In this document: in pieces, positions 54,971-63,502 of the stretch
How positions within the stretch are numbered: the first letter of the stretch is position 1
How the letters are laid out: every line of letters begins with the position of its first letter
Origin: Scytonema tolypothrichoides VB-61278
GTDB taxonomy: Bacteria; Cyanobacteriota; Cyanobacteriia; Cyanobacteriales; Nostocaceae
NCBI RefSeq assembly: GCF_000828085.3
Contig: NZ_JXCA02000002.1
Location: 533,684-597,683, forward strand
Direction: 5' to 3'
Length of the DNA: 64,000 nucleotides
Notes under the pieces: generated by a model
What the model saw: the letters and a program-made list of their open reading frames with translations, nothing else
The model's database searches: none
Told to the model about the DNA's origin: nothing
Program-made: the position numbers and the translations under genes

Positions 54971-55353
54971 ACTGTTGCACTTTAAATCTTGATGTCCCAA
55001 ACCCTTGCTCTAAGCTTTCCGTTCGTTTATTTTCGAGGGGTGCCCAGGAATTATGTCTTGTACTGCTTGGAGTAATGAAGTGTAGTACTAAGGTCTAAAA
55101 GGCAGACTTATCAGCCCTTTTTACTTGTGAACGCCAGACACCTAGGTGGGGAGGTTATCCTGCGCCGTGCTGCCTCCTCGCACGACTATGGCAAGCTTTG
55201 CAAGAAAAAGCACTCCTCTGGTGATTTGGAGGAGGTTTTATTTCATCGTTGTAAATCTTTACTTCAACAGCAAGATTTAATTCGAGGGTTAACGGATTTT
55301 CATTGGTGGACTCAAATTGGAGTTTAACCGTAAGTCATTAACCGGATATCATA
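54971..55353. other. Intergenic region between GT2 and the CHAT gene
   Basis: 383 bases. A 66-codon frame (55127-55327) contains SSHDYGKLCKKKHSS and no recognisable domain; it is not supported. No clear repeat or terminator. Confidence 0.5.
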
Positions 55354-58300
55354 TTACTTACCAATAGCAGTAAATCCAGCCCAATAATAAGGAGACTGAA
55401 ATGGTTTTTCACCAATCTTGTTATCTAGATTTATCTTGGCTACAATCTGACGAATCGAATGTTGAATTTTAAGTTCAATTTCACGATTATTGCTACTATC
55501 TAATTGCAAGTGATTTGCCCATTTGTTTAAATCTTCCCAAGTAAGATTCCGTAGCCAATCTTGCGCTTGCTTAAGTGCCATTGCTACCGAAATATATTCA
55601 CTACCATCAAAAGCAGCTTTGAGATTTTGCAAAAATTTAATCATCAAATATGCTGTAGACCTATCGTCTACTGTCCACAGACTACTTACCACACTGGAAC
55701 TACCTGCATAGAGAAAACCACTGGGTAAGCCAATATATTCATCGCTGTTATTATCAATGTCTATCAAGCCTGTTTCACAAGCTGAAAGAACTACAAGACG
55801 GCATTTTTTGAAGTCAAAATCTTGCTCAAAAAGATTACCCAAGGTGAGGCATTTGCTTAAATCTATGATGCCTTTAGAAGTTTCAAAATATTGTTTTGGG
55901 TCAGCATCCCTAGGGATAGAAGAAACTTGAGCATCTGCTAGTAGCAGAAAAGAATCTAGAGGTGAGTCAGTCTTGAAGTGACCGTGACAAGAGAAATGAA
56001 GGTAATCCACCTCCTGTAGGTGTGGTAGAGCTTGATCTAGGGCTGTTTTGGTGGCGTGGCTATTGGACAATACCTGGTGGGAGGGGAAGAAAGACAAAAT
56101 ACTCTTTACTTCCTGGTCGGTGAATTGAAGATCTCCTGTAGGATTTTGAATGGCAAACAGGGATTGAAAATCAGGACGTTCGCGCTGTTGCACTTCTTGC
56201 AGAAGTTGACAACTAGGTGCATAACTTACACCCTGAGAGAATCGGTCAAGTAGGTATGAATCCCCTACAGGTAAAGCATGAAGAGGTAACAGATGCAAGA
56301 AGCGATGGGGAATGAGGATTAATCTGTCGCAGTGTGCGGGTATTTGGTCTAAGATTGACTCAAGGTGTAGGATTTCTGATAATTGCTTCAGGCGTTTTTC
56401 TAGCTTATCCCGCCATTGGTTTTTTCCTGTCTTATTGTAGTCTTGCAAATATTCATTTACCCAATTACTCAGTAATTTTAAGTCTTCTGGTTGAGATTGC
56501 CACACTCTTAATTCTTGCCCGTTAGGTTTGACAACAAAAGCGAGAAATTTCTGGTTTGTGATATACCATTCTATAATCGCTGTATGTTGAGCCAAAGTTG
56601 ACTGAAATTGCTCAAATCTGAACCCATAACCAACGGGTAAGTAGCAGTCCTGCAATTCTTGGCGTTTTTGTCGTAATTGTTGGAGATTTCGGGCTAATAA
56701 TTTGGGATTTTCTGCTTTACTATTCTGGATTTCATACTGACCACTAGCTATTTGGTCTCGGAGTTGTTCTAGTTGGTTGGCAACTTCTGGAGGGAAGATG
56801 GTTTTGAAGTCACGGTCGAGGATAAGTTCAACTAAATTGCGGTTTTTGCTGCGTTCAACATATTCGATAGCTTCATTGATATTGTCCAATTCTAGGCAAA
56901 CTTCTACCATATTTATATAAATTCTATTCCATTGTTCTGCGTGTTTACGTTTTGTCTCGTCACGAGAAAGAATTTCACTCCGCAAAGATTCAACTGTTTC
57001 TATTGCAGATTTAAAGGTTGTATAAGCTGAGGTCAACTGGTTTGTATTTTGGTAACTGACACCCAACCCGAATAAAGTTTTTGCATGGTCTTCGGGAAAA
57101 GCTTCGCGGGTGTAGACTTTCAAAGCAACAGAAGAAGCAGCGATCGCCAGTTCTAAATTCTCAACCCGTTCCTCGCTAATTCTGTTTATGTAAGTACTAG
57201 CAAGATTAAGTTGCGTCATTGCCCAATCTTGGGGAAAAGCGTCAAAAGTTCTGACTTGTAAAGCTTCTTGGTAATAAGCGATCGCCAGTTCTAAATTCTC
57301 TGCCCGCTCCCCTCTGATTCTGCTACTGTAAGCAGTAGCGAGACTATTTTTCGTCGCTGCCCATTTTTGGCGAAAATCATCAAAAGTATAAACTTTCAAA
57401 GCGTCTTCGAAACAAGCGATCGCCAGTTCTAAATTCTCTGCCCGCTCCCCTTTGATTCTGTTACTGTAAGCATTACCGAGATTAAATTTCGTCTGTGCCC
57501 ATTTTTCGGGAAAATCGTCAAAAGTATAAACTTTCAGCACGTCTTGGAAACAAGCGATCGCCAGTTCTAAATTCTCTGCCTGCTCCCCTCTGATTCTCGT
57601 ACTGTAAGCATTACCAAGATTATTTTGCGTCCTTGCCCAATTTTGGGGAAAAGCTTTGCGGGTGTAAACTCTCAGAGCATCCCTTGAAGCAGCGATCGCT
57701 AGTTCTAAATTTTTAGCTCGCTCCCCTCTGATTCTTTCAATGTAAGCAGTCGTGAGGTGATTTTGCGTCATTGCCCAATCTTGGGGAAAAGCATCAAAAG
57801 TATAAACTCTCAAAGCTTTTTGGAAACAAGTGATCGCTAGTTCTAAATTTTCAGCCCGCTCCTCTCTGATTCTGTTACTGTAAGCTAAGGCGAGATTATT
57901 TTGCGTTCTTGCCCAATCTTGTGGAAAAGCATCAATTGTATAAACTCTCAAAGCGTTTTGGAAACAAGCGATCGCTAGTTCTAAATTTTCTGCTATGTCC
58001 CCTCTGATTCTGTTACTATAAGCATTAGCAAGATTATTTTGAGTTTGTGCCCAATCTTGTGGAAAATCGTCAAAAGTTCTGACTCTCAGAGCTTCTTGGT
58101 AATAATCGATTGCCCAGTCTAAATTCTCTGCTATATTCCCTCTGATTCTTCGACTGTAAGCATTAGCAAGATGATTTTTCGTCATTGCCCAAGCTTTGGG
58201 GAAGGTGTCAAAAGTATAAACTCTCAAAGCGTTTTGGAAACAAATGATCGCCTGCTCTAAATTCTCTGCTATATCGCCTCTGATTCTGTAAAAGAAAGCA

Positions 58301-59070
58301 ATAGCGAGATAATTTTGCGTTTGTGCCCAATCTTGTGGAAAAGCATCAATTGTATAAACTCTCAGAGACTCTTGAAAAAGAGCAATCGCCCTTTCTACAT
58401 TCTCTGCTATATCTCCTCTGATTCTTTGACGGTAAGCGATAGCAAGATTATTTTGCATCATTGCCCAACCTTGAGGAAAAGAGTCAACAGTTATGACTTT
58501 TAAAGCTTCTTGGAAACAAACGATCGCCTGCTCTAAATTCTCTGCTATATCCCCTCTGATTCTGTTACGGTAAGCATTAGCAAGATTATTTTTCGTCATT
58601 GCCCAATCTTGAGGAAAAGCGTCAAAAGTATAAACTGTCAGAGCTTCTTGGTAAGCTGCGATCGCCAGTTCTAAATTCTCTGCTATATCCCCTCTGATTC
58701 TGTCACTGTAAGCATTACCGGAACCACATTTCGCTCTAGCCCATTGTTGGGGAAAGGCTTGGGGGGTGTAGAATGTGAGCGCAACTTCATAACCAGTGAT
58801 GGCAATTTCTATATTGCTGGCTTTATTACCCCAGGGAAATTGCTGAATGAGATTACTGAAGTCACCAATTACTACTGCTATAGATTCTGCTCTATCTGCA
58901 TCTGCTTCTCGCAGTGTATTAGTTCCCCAATAGACCAAGATTTCTGCTAACACATCGTCAAGTAAGTTTATATTCCTTGCCAGTAATGGGTAGACTACCT
59001 GGGGATTACCTTTACTGTCTGCGGTTGCTTGTAATATCTCGATCAAGAAATTGAAATGATATGTAGACAT
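55354..59070 (-). CDS. CHAT-domain protein with 13 tandem TPR-like repeats
   Basis: 1238 residues. After a ~90-residue N-terminal domain come about 13 repeats of 46 residues with pattern FPQDWA.TQNNLA.AY..RIRG..AENLE.AI.CFQ.AL.VYT.D, then a less regular helical part (~650-900). The C-terminal ~330 residues are a CHAT protease domain (caspase relative): VDYLHFSCHGHFKTD with catalytic His and LVVLSACETGL with catalytic Cys. No signal peptide. The repeats probably sense a partner and control the protease. Repeat units are alike at the DNA level too, so the number may vary by recombination. It lies between the GT2 gene and its presumed pathway partners. Confidence 0.93.
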   Translation of the reverse strand: MSTYHFNFLIEILQATADSKGNPQVVYPLLARNINLLDDVLAEILVYWGTNTLREADADRAESIAVVIGDFSNLIQQFPWGNKASNIEIAITGYEVALTFYTPQAFPQQWARAKCGSGNAYSDRIRGDIAENLELAIAAYQEALTVYTFDAFPQDWAMTKNNLANAYRNRIRGDIAENLEQAIVCFQEALKVITVDSFPQGWAMMQNNLAIAYRQRIRGDIAENVERAIALFQESLRVYTIDAFPQDWAQTQNYLAIAFFYRIRGDIAENLEQAIICFQNALRVYTFDTFPKAWAMTKNHLANAYSRRIRGNIAENLDWAIDYYQEALRVRTFDDFPQDWAQTQNNLANAYSNRIRGDIAENLELAIACFQNALRVYTIDAFPQDWARTQNNLALAYSNRIREERAENLELAITCFQKALRVYTFDAFPQDWAMTQNHLTTAYIERIRGERAKNLELAIAASRDALRVYTRKAFPQNWARTQNNLGNAYSTRIRGEQAENLELAIACFQDVLKVYTFDDFPEKWAQTKFNLGNAYSNRIKGERAENLELAIACFEDALKVYTFDDFRQKWAATKNSLATAYSSRIRGERAENLELAIAYYQEALQVRTFDAFPQDWAMTQLNLASTYINRISEERVENLELAIAASSVALKVYTREAFPEDHAKTLFGLGVSYQNTNQLTSAYTTFKSAIETVESLRSEILSRDETKRKHAEQWNRIYINMVEVCLELDNINEAIEYVERSKNRNLVELILDRDFKTIFPPEVANQLEQLRDQIASGQYEIQNSKAENPKLLARNLQQLRQKRQELQDCYLPVGYGFRFEQFQSTLAQHTAIIEWYITNQKFLAFVVKPNGQELRVWQSQPEDLKLLSNWVNEYLQDYNKTGKNQWRDKLEKRLKQLSEILHLESILDQIPAHCDRLILIPHRFLHLLPLHALPVGDSYLLDRFSQGVSYAPSCQLLQEVQQRERPDFQSLFAIQNPTGDLQFTDQEVKSILSFFPSHQVLSNSHATKTALDQALPHLQEVDYLHFSCHGHFKTDSPLDSFLLLADAQVSSIPRDADPKQYFETSKGIIDLSKCLTLGNLFEQDFDFKKCRLVVLSACETGLIDIDNNSDEYIGLPSGFLYAGSSSVVSSLWTVDDRSTAYLMIKFLQNLKAAFDGSEYISVAMALKQAQDWLRNLTWEDLNKWANHLQLDSSNNREIELKIQHSIRQIVAKINLDNKIGEKPFQSPYYWAGFTAIGK

Positions 59071-59577
59071 TAATGCATCTCTCTGGTGAAAGAATGTAAA
59101 AGTGATGAATGTAAAAGGTAGACTTTGGAATTCCTAATGAATGTCTTGTTGCTGTTTACTTCTGTTGTCTAATATCAAGTTCGGGTGATTACTTATAATA
59201 AAATCTATTAATGTAGGTTGGGCTTACCGTGGAGAAACCCAACATGAAGTGGAATTTTAGAGAGCAGTTAAACCAGAAGCACTCAAACCAGAAAAGCAAA
59301 TATTACCAGAAGCAAGAGCACTGTTTGTGCTGATTCGGTCGTACTCAGTCTGGCTTGTCCAGAATGTCTGGGTTAAAAGTATCAGAATAAATTCCTGACT
59401 TATGAGTTCTGACCCCCTTTTCTTTACCCCTACACCCTTACAACGCCAGGTGCCTCAAGTCGGGAAACTATGCACGGCAGTTCCTCCTTGGGGAAACCAC
59501 CTGTTCTGCGGACTGCCTCACCCCAGCACTGGCGATCCTTATACCCTTACACCCCTTCTTCTTGACTCCTTCTTTCC
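59071..59577. other. Gap with dispersed repeat between CHAT and HAD-methyltransferase genes
   Basis: 507 bases, no gene. Holds a hairpin-like GTAGGTTGGGC...GAAACCCAAC segment (59213-59245) and a copy of the CGCCAGGTGCCTCAAGTCGG repeat family (about 59440-59545). An 81-codon frame across it is repeat translation. Confidence 0.65.
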
Positions 59578-60876
59578 TCAAAACACCCGTTCAAACACGT
59601 CAAGCCGATACTCTTTTTCTCGTTTACCTTTTAAATGCCGCAAGTGAGTAGGCGTTAAATCAAAAAATGAGTCGTGAACCTGATCGCCATTGAGGGGATA
59701 ATCAGGAGCATATTGTGTCCAGTGAACTAAAAGCAGATGTCCTCCTGGTTCAAGGTGTTTGAGAATGCACTGTTGGGCTTTTTTGAGATCTTCCCAGCAC
59801 CAGTAATAACCAACCTCAGAAAGCACAGTCAAATCAAACATTTCCTCAGGATATTCCTGTGGCAAACACATAATTTCAAAACGCACCTGCGGTAAGTGTT
59901 GACAGCGTTGAATTGCTTTGCTTTGAGCTATTTTTGATACATCAACTGAAAGTAGCGAGTCGCAATGTTGGGCTAACTTCTCTGTCAAAACACCAATAGA
60001 ACCACCAATTTCAAAAGCAGAATGATAACGCTCTTTGGGTAAAGCTGCGATTGTGGCAGTATATTTTTTCTGTTCGTATTCGCTCGTTTCAAACTTCCAC
60101 GGGTCGGGGCTAGTACCATAGAGCGTTTCAAAATAACTCGCGCTTAGGGAATTGTTTTGTACCTGCAACGGTTTGTGCTGCTTGGGGATGCTGGCAGTAT
60201 CCAGGGCTTTTAAAAAAGATTCAATAGTCAAAAAGTCTGGTACAATATACTCTACACCAGCATTTTCTAAGAGCGGCTTTTGTGTATCGCTGGCGACACC
60301 AACAAAAGGTAGTTGCCGCTCGAGCGCAGTCAAAACATCCCAAATGTCATCGCCGATGCAAACAATTCTTTCAAATTCAGGCTCTGAGTAGAACGCCTTA
60401 GCTCTCGACACAGCCGTTTTCACAATACCCTCTCGGGAGATGCTATCATCAGCAAACGCTGCTGGTAGTTCCTTAATATCTAACCCCGCCGCTTGCAGCT
60501 TCATCTCGGCTGAAGCACGCCATCCGCCTGTAGCAATTGCGATCGCCCAATCTTTTGTTTGGGCTAGGCGCTGTAACATCACAGAAGCCCCAGGTATTTC
60601 GACAAATGATCCAGGAGTTTCTGTATAATGACTATGCAATAACTCTACAAAGCATTGCTGCAATTGGCATAACTCACTGGTTTCGGGAACACGTCCCCAA
60701 TTCTGCTGAAAAATTTGCAAAGCTATCCCAGAGTCAGTGGTATGTCCATAGCTAGACCAGTTCGTGTTAATTTCTTTGATTTGAAATTCCTTGGCAAATG
60801 CTTGCACGAAGCATTGGCTATCTACATCATTTGTTTGAGTTAGCGTCCCATCAATATCAAAAATTGCCAGTTTCAT
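59578..60876 (-). CDS. HAD phosphatase-NodS-like methyltransferase fusion
   Basis: 432 residues from ATG 60876 (MKLAIFDIDGTLTQTND; an upstream frame extension to 60930 runs through a repeat and is rejected). Residues 1-~225 are a HAD phosphatase: FDIDGTLT (motif I), IATGGWRAS (II), IGDDIWDV (IV). Residues ~245-432 are a SAM methyltransferase of the NodS type: YGTSPDPWKFETSEYEQKKY, FEIGGSIGVLTEKLA, LSEVGYYW. NodS N-methylates a deacetylated glucosamine in Nod factor synthesis. The adjacent PIG-L deacetylase fits that order of reactions. Confidence 0.9.
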   Translation of the reverse strand: MKLAIFDIDGTLTQTNDVDSQCFVQAFAKEFQIKEINTNWSSYGHTTDSGIALQIFQQNWGRVPETSELCQLQQCFVELLHSHYTETPGSFVEIPGASVMLQRLAQTKDWAIAIATGGWRASAEMKLQAAGLDIKELPAAFADDSISREGIVKTAVSRAKAFYSEPEFERIVCIGDDIWDVLTALERQLPFVGVASDTQKPLLENAGVEYIVPDFLTIESFLKALDTASIPKQHKPLQVQNNSLSASYFETLYGTSPDPWKFETSEYEQKKYTATIAALPKERYHSAFEIGGSIGVLTEKLAQHCDSLLSVDVSKIAQSKAIQRCQHLPQVRFEIMCLPQEYPEEMFDLTVLSEVGYYWCWEDLKKAQQCILKHLEPGGHLLLVHWTQYAPDYPLNGDQVHDSFFDLTPTHLRHLKGKREKEYRLDVFERVF

Positions 60877-60884
60877 AGTTCTTA

Positions 60885-60990
60885 TAGCGGTTTTCAATTG
60901 CGTGCAATACGGTAGAGACGTTGCATGCAACGTCTCTACATATCGTTGTGTATTTGATCCAAACCAGAAGCGCTATAAATTTTGGCTTCT
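60885..60990. repeat. Dispersed palindromic element overlapping the PIG-L 3' end
   Basis: Contains TATAGCGGTTTTCAATTGCG, TGCAATAC, a perfect palindrome with arms GTAGAGACGTTGCA (60912-60939) and AGCGCTATAAA. Relatives are at 2375-2426 and 31442-31505. It supplies the last ~14 codons and stop of the PIG-L gene. Confidence 0.75.
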
Positions 60991-61724
60991 AAATAAACTT
61001 CCCAAGAACGGGTAAAGTTCAAAAGCATTTCCGGAGTCAAGCGAAAGCCTTCTGGGTCATCGTCAATTAAATCTGTGGTTTGGGAACGATAGGCGGCGAT
61101 CGCTTGCTGTTTCAACTCCACTACCGCGCTAATATCCAACCGCCAACTTGTGACTTCAAGAGATTCTGGTAAACTTCCGCGTTGGTCTGGATCCCAGTCC
61201 CAAATAGGATACTCGATCAATTGCGGTGATAGGTGTGAGTCAGACAGCGCGGTGTGAATCAACTTCCAACTGGCCCGATGATCTGGGTGAGGATCGTAGC
61301 GCCACGGTAAAAAGATGATTCGCGGCGCAATTTCTGATAGATAAGTAACGCAAGTCGTCACAGCACCTTTATACTGTTCTGAAATTGAGCCATCTTGCAA
61401 ACGTAAAAAAGTGACAGCATCCGCTTCCACTCCTAATACACAAAGCGCTGAAAGTGTTTCACTCTCGCGCAATGCCTGCAGCGCAGGTGCGGGATATTTC
61501 TGAGAATTAGGGTGTGAAAGAGTACCGTTACTGATGACCAAAACGCGTACATCATAATTGAGAGAACGCAGTAGGGCGATCGCACCACCACAACCTAGTG
61601 TCTCATCATCGGGATGAGGGGCAACGACTAACGCCGAACCACAAGCAATGTCCTTGAGTGAACGCCAAGGCAAACTATTAGAATGAGTGAGTGGTGATGC
61701 AAGAGTAACCTGGTTATTCATCAT
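60936..61724 (-). CDS. PIG-L family deacetylase
   Basis: 262 residues. The zinc motif ALVVAPHPDDETLGCGG (~32-48) and the late HPDHRASW are the PIG-L/LmbE signature; the family removes acetyl from GlcNAc-containing molecules. The N-terminus overlaps the acyl-CoA dehydrogenase stop by 11 bases, so they are translationally coupled. The C-terminal tail after LEAKIYSASG (LDQIHNDM) is encoded by a dispersed repeat, so the natural end was altered. Operon: acyl-CoA dehydrogenase, PIG-L, HAD-methyltransferase. Confidence 0.9.
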   Translation of the reverse strand: MMNNQVTLASPLTHSNSLPWRSLKDIACGSALVVAPHPDDETLGCGGAIALLRSLNYDVRVLVISNGTLSHPNSQKYPAPALQALRESETLSALCVLGVEADAVTFLRLQDGSISEQYKGAVTTCVTYLSEIAPRIIFLPWRYDPHPDHRASWKLIHTALSDSHLSPQLIEYPIWDWDPDQRGSLPESLEVTSWRLDISAVVELKQQAIAAYRSQTTDLIDDDPEGFRLTPEMLLNFTRSWEVYLEAKIYSASGLDQIHNDM

Positions 61725-62856
61725 TCCAAAGCGAGCGAGCAGGATGAGTTTCAGCTAGGACATACTGTCCAACATTGGCAAGGGCTGCATCAAAGGCAGG
61801 TTGACGTAGGTACAAAGTTAAATCCCGGATGATGCGTTCCATCGGATTTGGTGGTAATAAGCCGCGAGTGCCAATACAACGTTCACACAGTTGCATCGTG
61901 TCAATGCAAATTTGTTCAATTGTCGTCCGCACCATATTTGCGTAGGCGACAAGTTGTTCTGCTTGGGGGTTGTGAATAGTGGGATACCCCCCAAACACAG
62001 GCGCATAAGCTGCTACCATATCAGCAGCACCCCGCAGCCAGAGATTACCGCTTTCAATGGCGATCGCCATCCTGCCCAAGCGTTCTTTTTGGTATGGATC
62101 GTTTGTATATTCCATGTTCTGGAGATACTGGCGAGTCAAGTCAAACAGTGCTTCCGCCCCACCCAATTGCACCGCAGCAAAGCGAATCACTCCCGCAGAC
62201 AACCAAGGCTGGCGAAGGTAGTCCCCTGGCTTAGCAATTAATGAACTTTGTGCCAACTCCACGCCGCTAAAATCTACTTTGTAGCTAGCAGTTGCTCGCA
62301 TTCCACAAGGTTGCCACCAATTAGGATCACTGACTGTAGTCACTTCATCCATTGGTACAATGCACATTTGCCAACTACCATCGCTTAAGGCTCCATTCAC
62401 AAAGGGACGCTCAACATAACCACATCCCGAACAAAAGGTTTTAGAACCTTCCAGACGATACTTACCATTGTCAAGAGGAATAATCTTGACACCATCAGAT
62501 GCTTCTGCATTCCAAACGCCAAAGATTTTGTGGCGATCGCGGGCATCATAAGCATAAGCTGCAATTTGTTCTCTAGTTCCAAAAGTCTGAATCAGTTGCA
62601 GTGCATTGACATGCCCCTCATAAACTCGACCCACTGCCAAATTCCCACGCCCCATCTGCTTTAATAGCATGAGTGATTCGTAGGTAACGTTGGCATCAAT
62701 TCCTGCACCCCAGCCGCCTAACTCTCGCTGCAAAGGTGCAGCCAGTAAACCTGCTTTTGCAATTCGCTTAAACTCCTTTTCGGGAAAAGCGCCATTGTTA
62801 TCAATCGCAGCGGCGTTAGCTGCACAATAATCAGCAATTTCTACAGCATGTGTCAA
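61714..62856 (-). CDS. Acyl-CoA/acyl-ACP dehydrogenase family protein
   Basis: 380 residues from TTG 62856. Flavoprotein fold with GLLAAPLQRELGGWGAG near the N-terminus, KTFCSGCGYVERPFV (FAD/substrate region), YKVDFSGVEL, and a helical C-terminal domain with RCIGTRGLLPPNPMERIIRDL. A dehydrogenase or oxidase acting on an acyl or related substrate. The TTG has no ribosome site. In frame 66 bases upstream, an ATT (62922) is preceded by AAGGAGG at five bases, giving a natural-looking N-terminus (TAQLSKDVVIQ), so the real protein may be 22 residues longer. First gene of the operon. Confidence 0.85.
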   Translation of the reverse strand: MTHAVEIADYCAANAAAIDNNGAFPEKEFKRIAKAGLLAAPLQRELGGWGAGIDANVTYESLMLLKQMGRGNLAVGRVYEGHVNALQLIQTFGTREQIAAYAYDARDRHKIFGVWNAEASDGVKIIPLDNGKYRLEGSKTFCSGCGYVERPFVNGALSDGSWQMCIVPMDEVTTVSDPNWWQPCGMRATASYKVDFSGVELAQSSLIAKPGDYLRQPWLSAGVIRFAAVQLGGAEALFDLTRQYLQNMEYTNDPYQKERLGRMAIAIESGNLWLRGAADMVAAYAPVFGGYPTIHNPQAEQLVAYANMVRTTIEQICIDTMQLCERCIGTRGLLPPNPMERIIRDLTLYLRQPAFDAALANVGQYVLAETHPARSLWNDE

Positions 62857-62922
62857 GGCATCAGCAATGCTTGAGGTGTGGCATTCCTGGATGACAACAT
62901 CCTTGGATAGTTGAGCGGTAAT

Positions 62923-63502
62923 AGTCGCCTCCTTTGCATAATATTTCTTGATATATTGCTGAAGATAATAAAATTCAGTCGGTAAATACCTCTATCTTCA
63001 GATGGTATCCGTTGAGAGAGGGATTAAGCGCTATATTTGGTTGGAAGAAGTAGCGACATCAGAAAGTTAATTAGGCGCAGCAAGAAAAGCACGGCATTGC
63101 CGTGCTTCTACGGAAAAAGAACAAGCACATCACCTAATTTAATATACGCAACTTATCTGCCTGAGAAAACCAGCCCTGAGGTTGATTTCGGTGTGAACCT
63201 TTGGAAACTTAAGAAGAACGTAGATCGCACCAGAAACGTTGACAAATTATACAATTCGTGCATATTTTTCAGAACATCCCTTTTAGGGGTGGGATTTCGA
63301 GTTATTAGAAACCCGCAAAGCAAAAAACAAATTGTATTTGTTCAGGACAGAAACGCGAATCAGTGTTTTTAAAACGAACCTGGGGTTTTAACAATCTGCG
63401 TTAAGAAAGTTTACAACGTGTCTCCGGAATGCACTTATGGAAAAGTATCATGATCTGCTTGAATGAATCGTAAGATGACAAATAAGATACGGCAACATAA
63501 TC
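62923..63502. other. Intergenic region between the operon and the last gene
   Basis: 580 bases. Holds AAGGAGG at 62928-62934 (minus strand), a hairpin AAGCACGGCA / TGCCGTGCTT (63087-63107) and a 111-codon frame (63037-63372) that runs through it and shows no domain, so it was not called a gene. Confidence 0.55.

Noticed and set aside
55127-55327. 66-codon frame between GT2 and CHAT genes
   Set aside because: No domain and no ribosome site; may be a decayed scrap, but nothing supports a call.
55354-59070. Antisense frames inside the CHAT gene (for example 56056-56253 and 58744-58950)
   Set aside because: They follow the repeat periodicity of the CHAT gene on the other strand and have no features of their own.
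63037-63372. 111-codon plus-strand frame
   Set aside because: Begins in a palindrome region, shows no domain, and composition looks like intergenic DNA.
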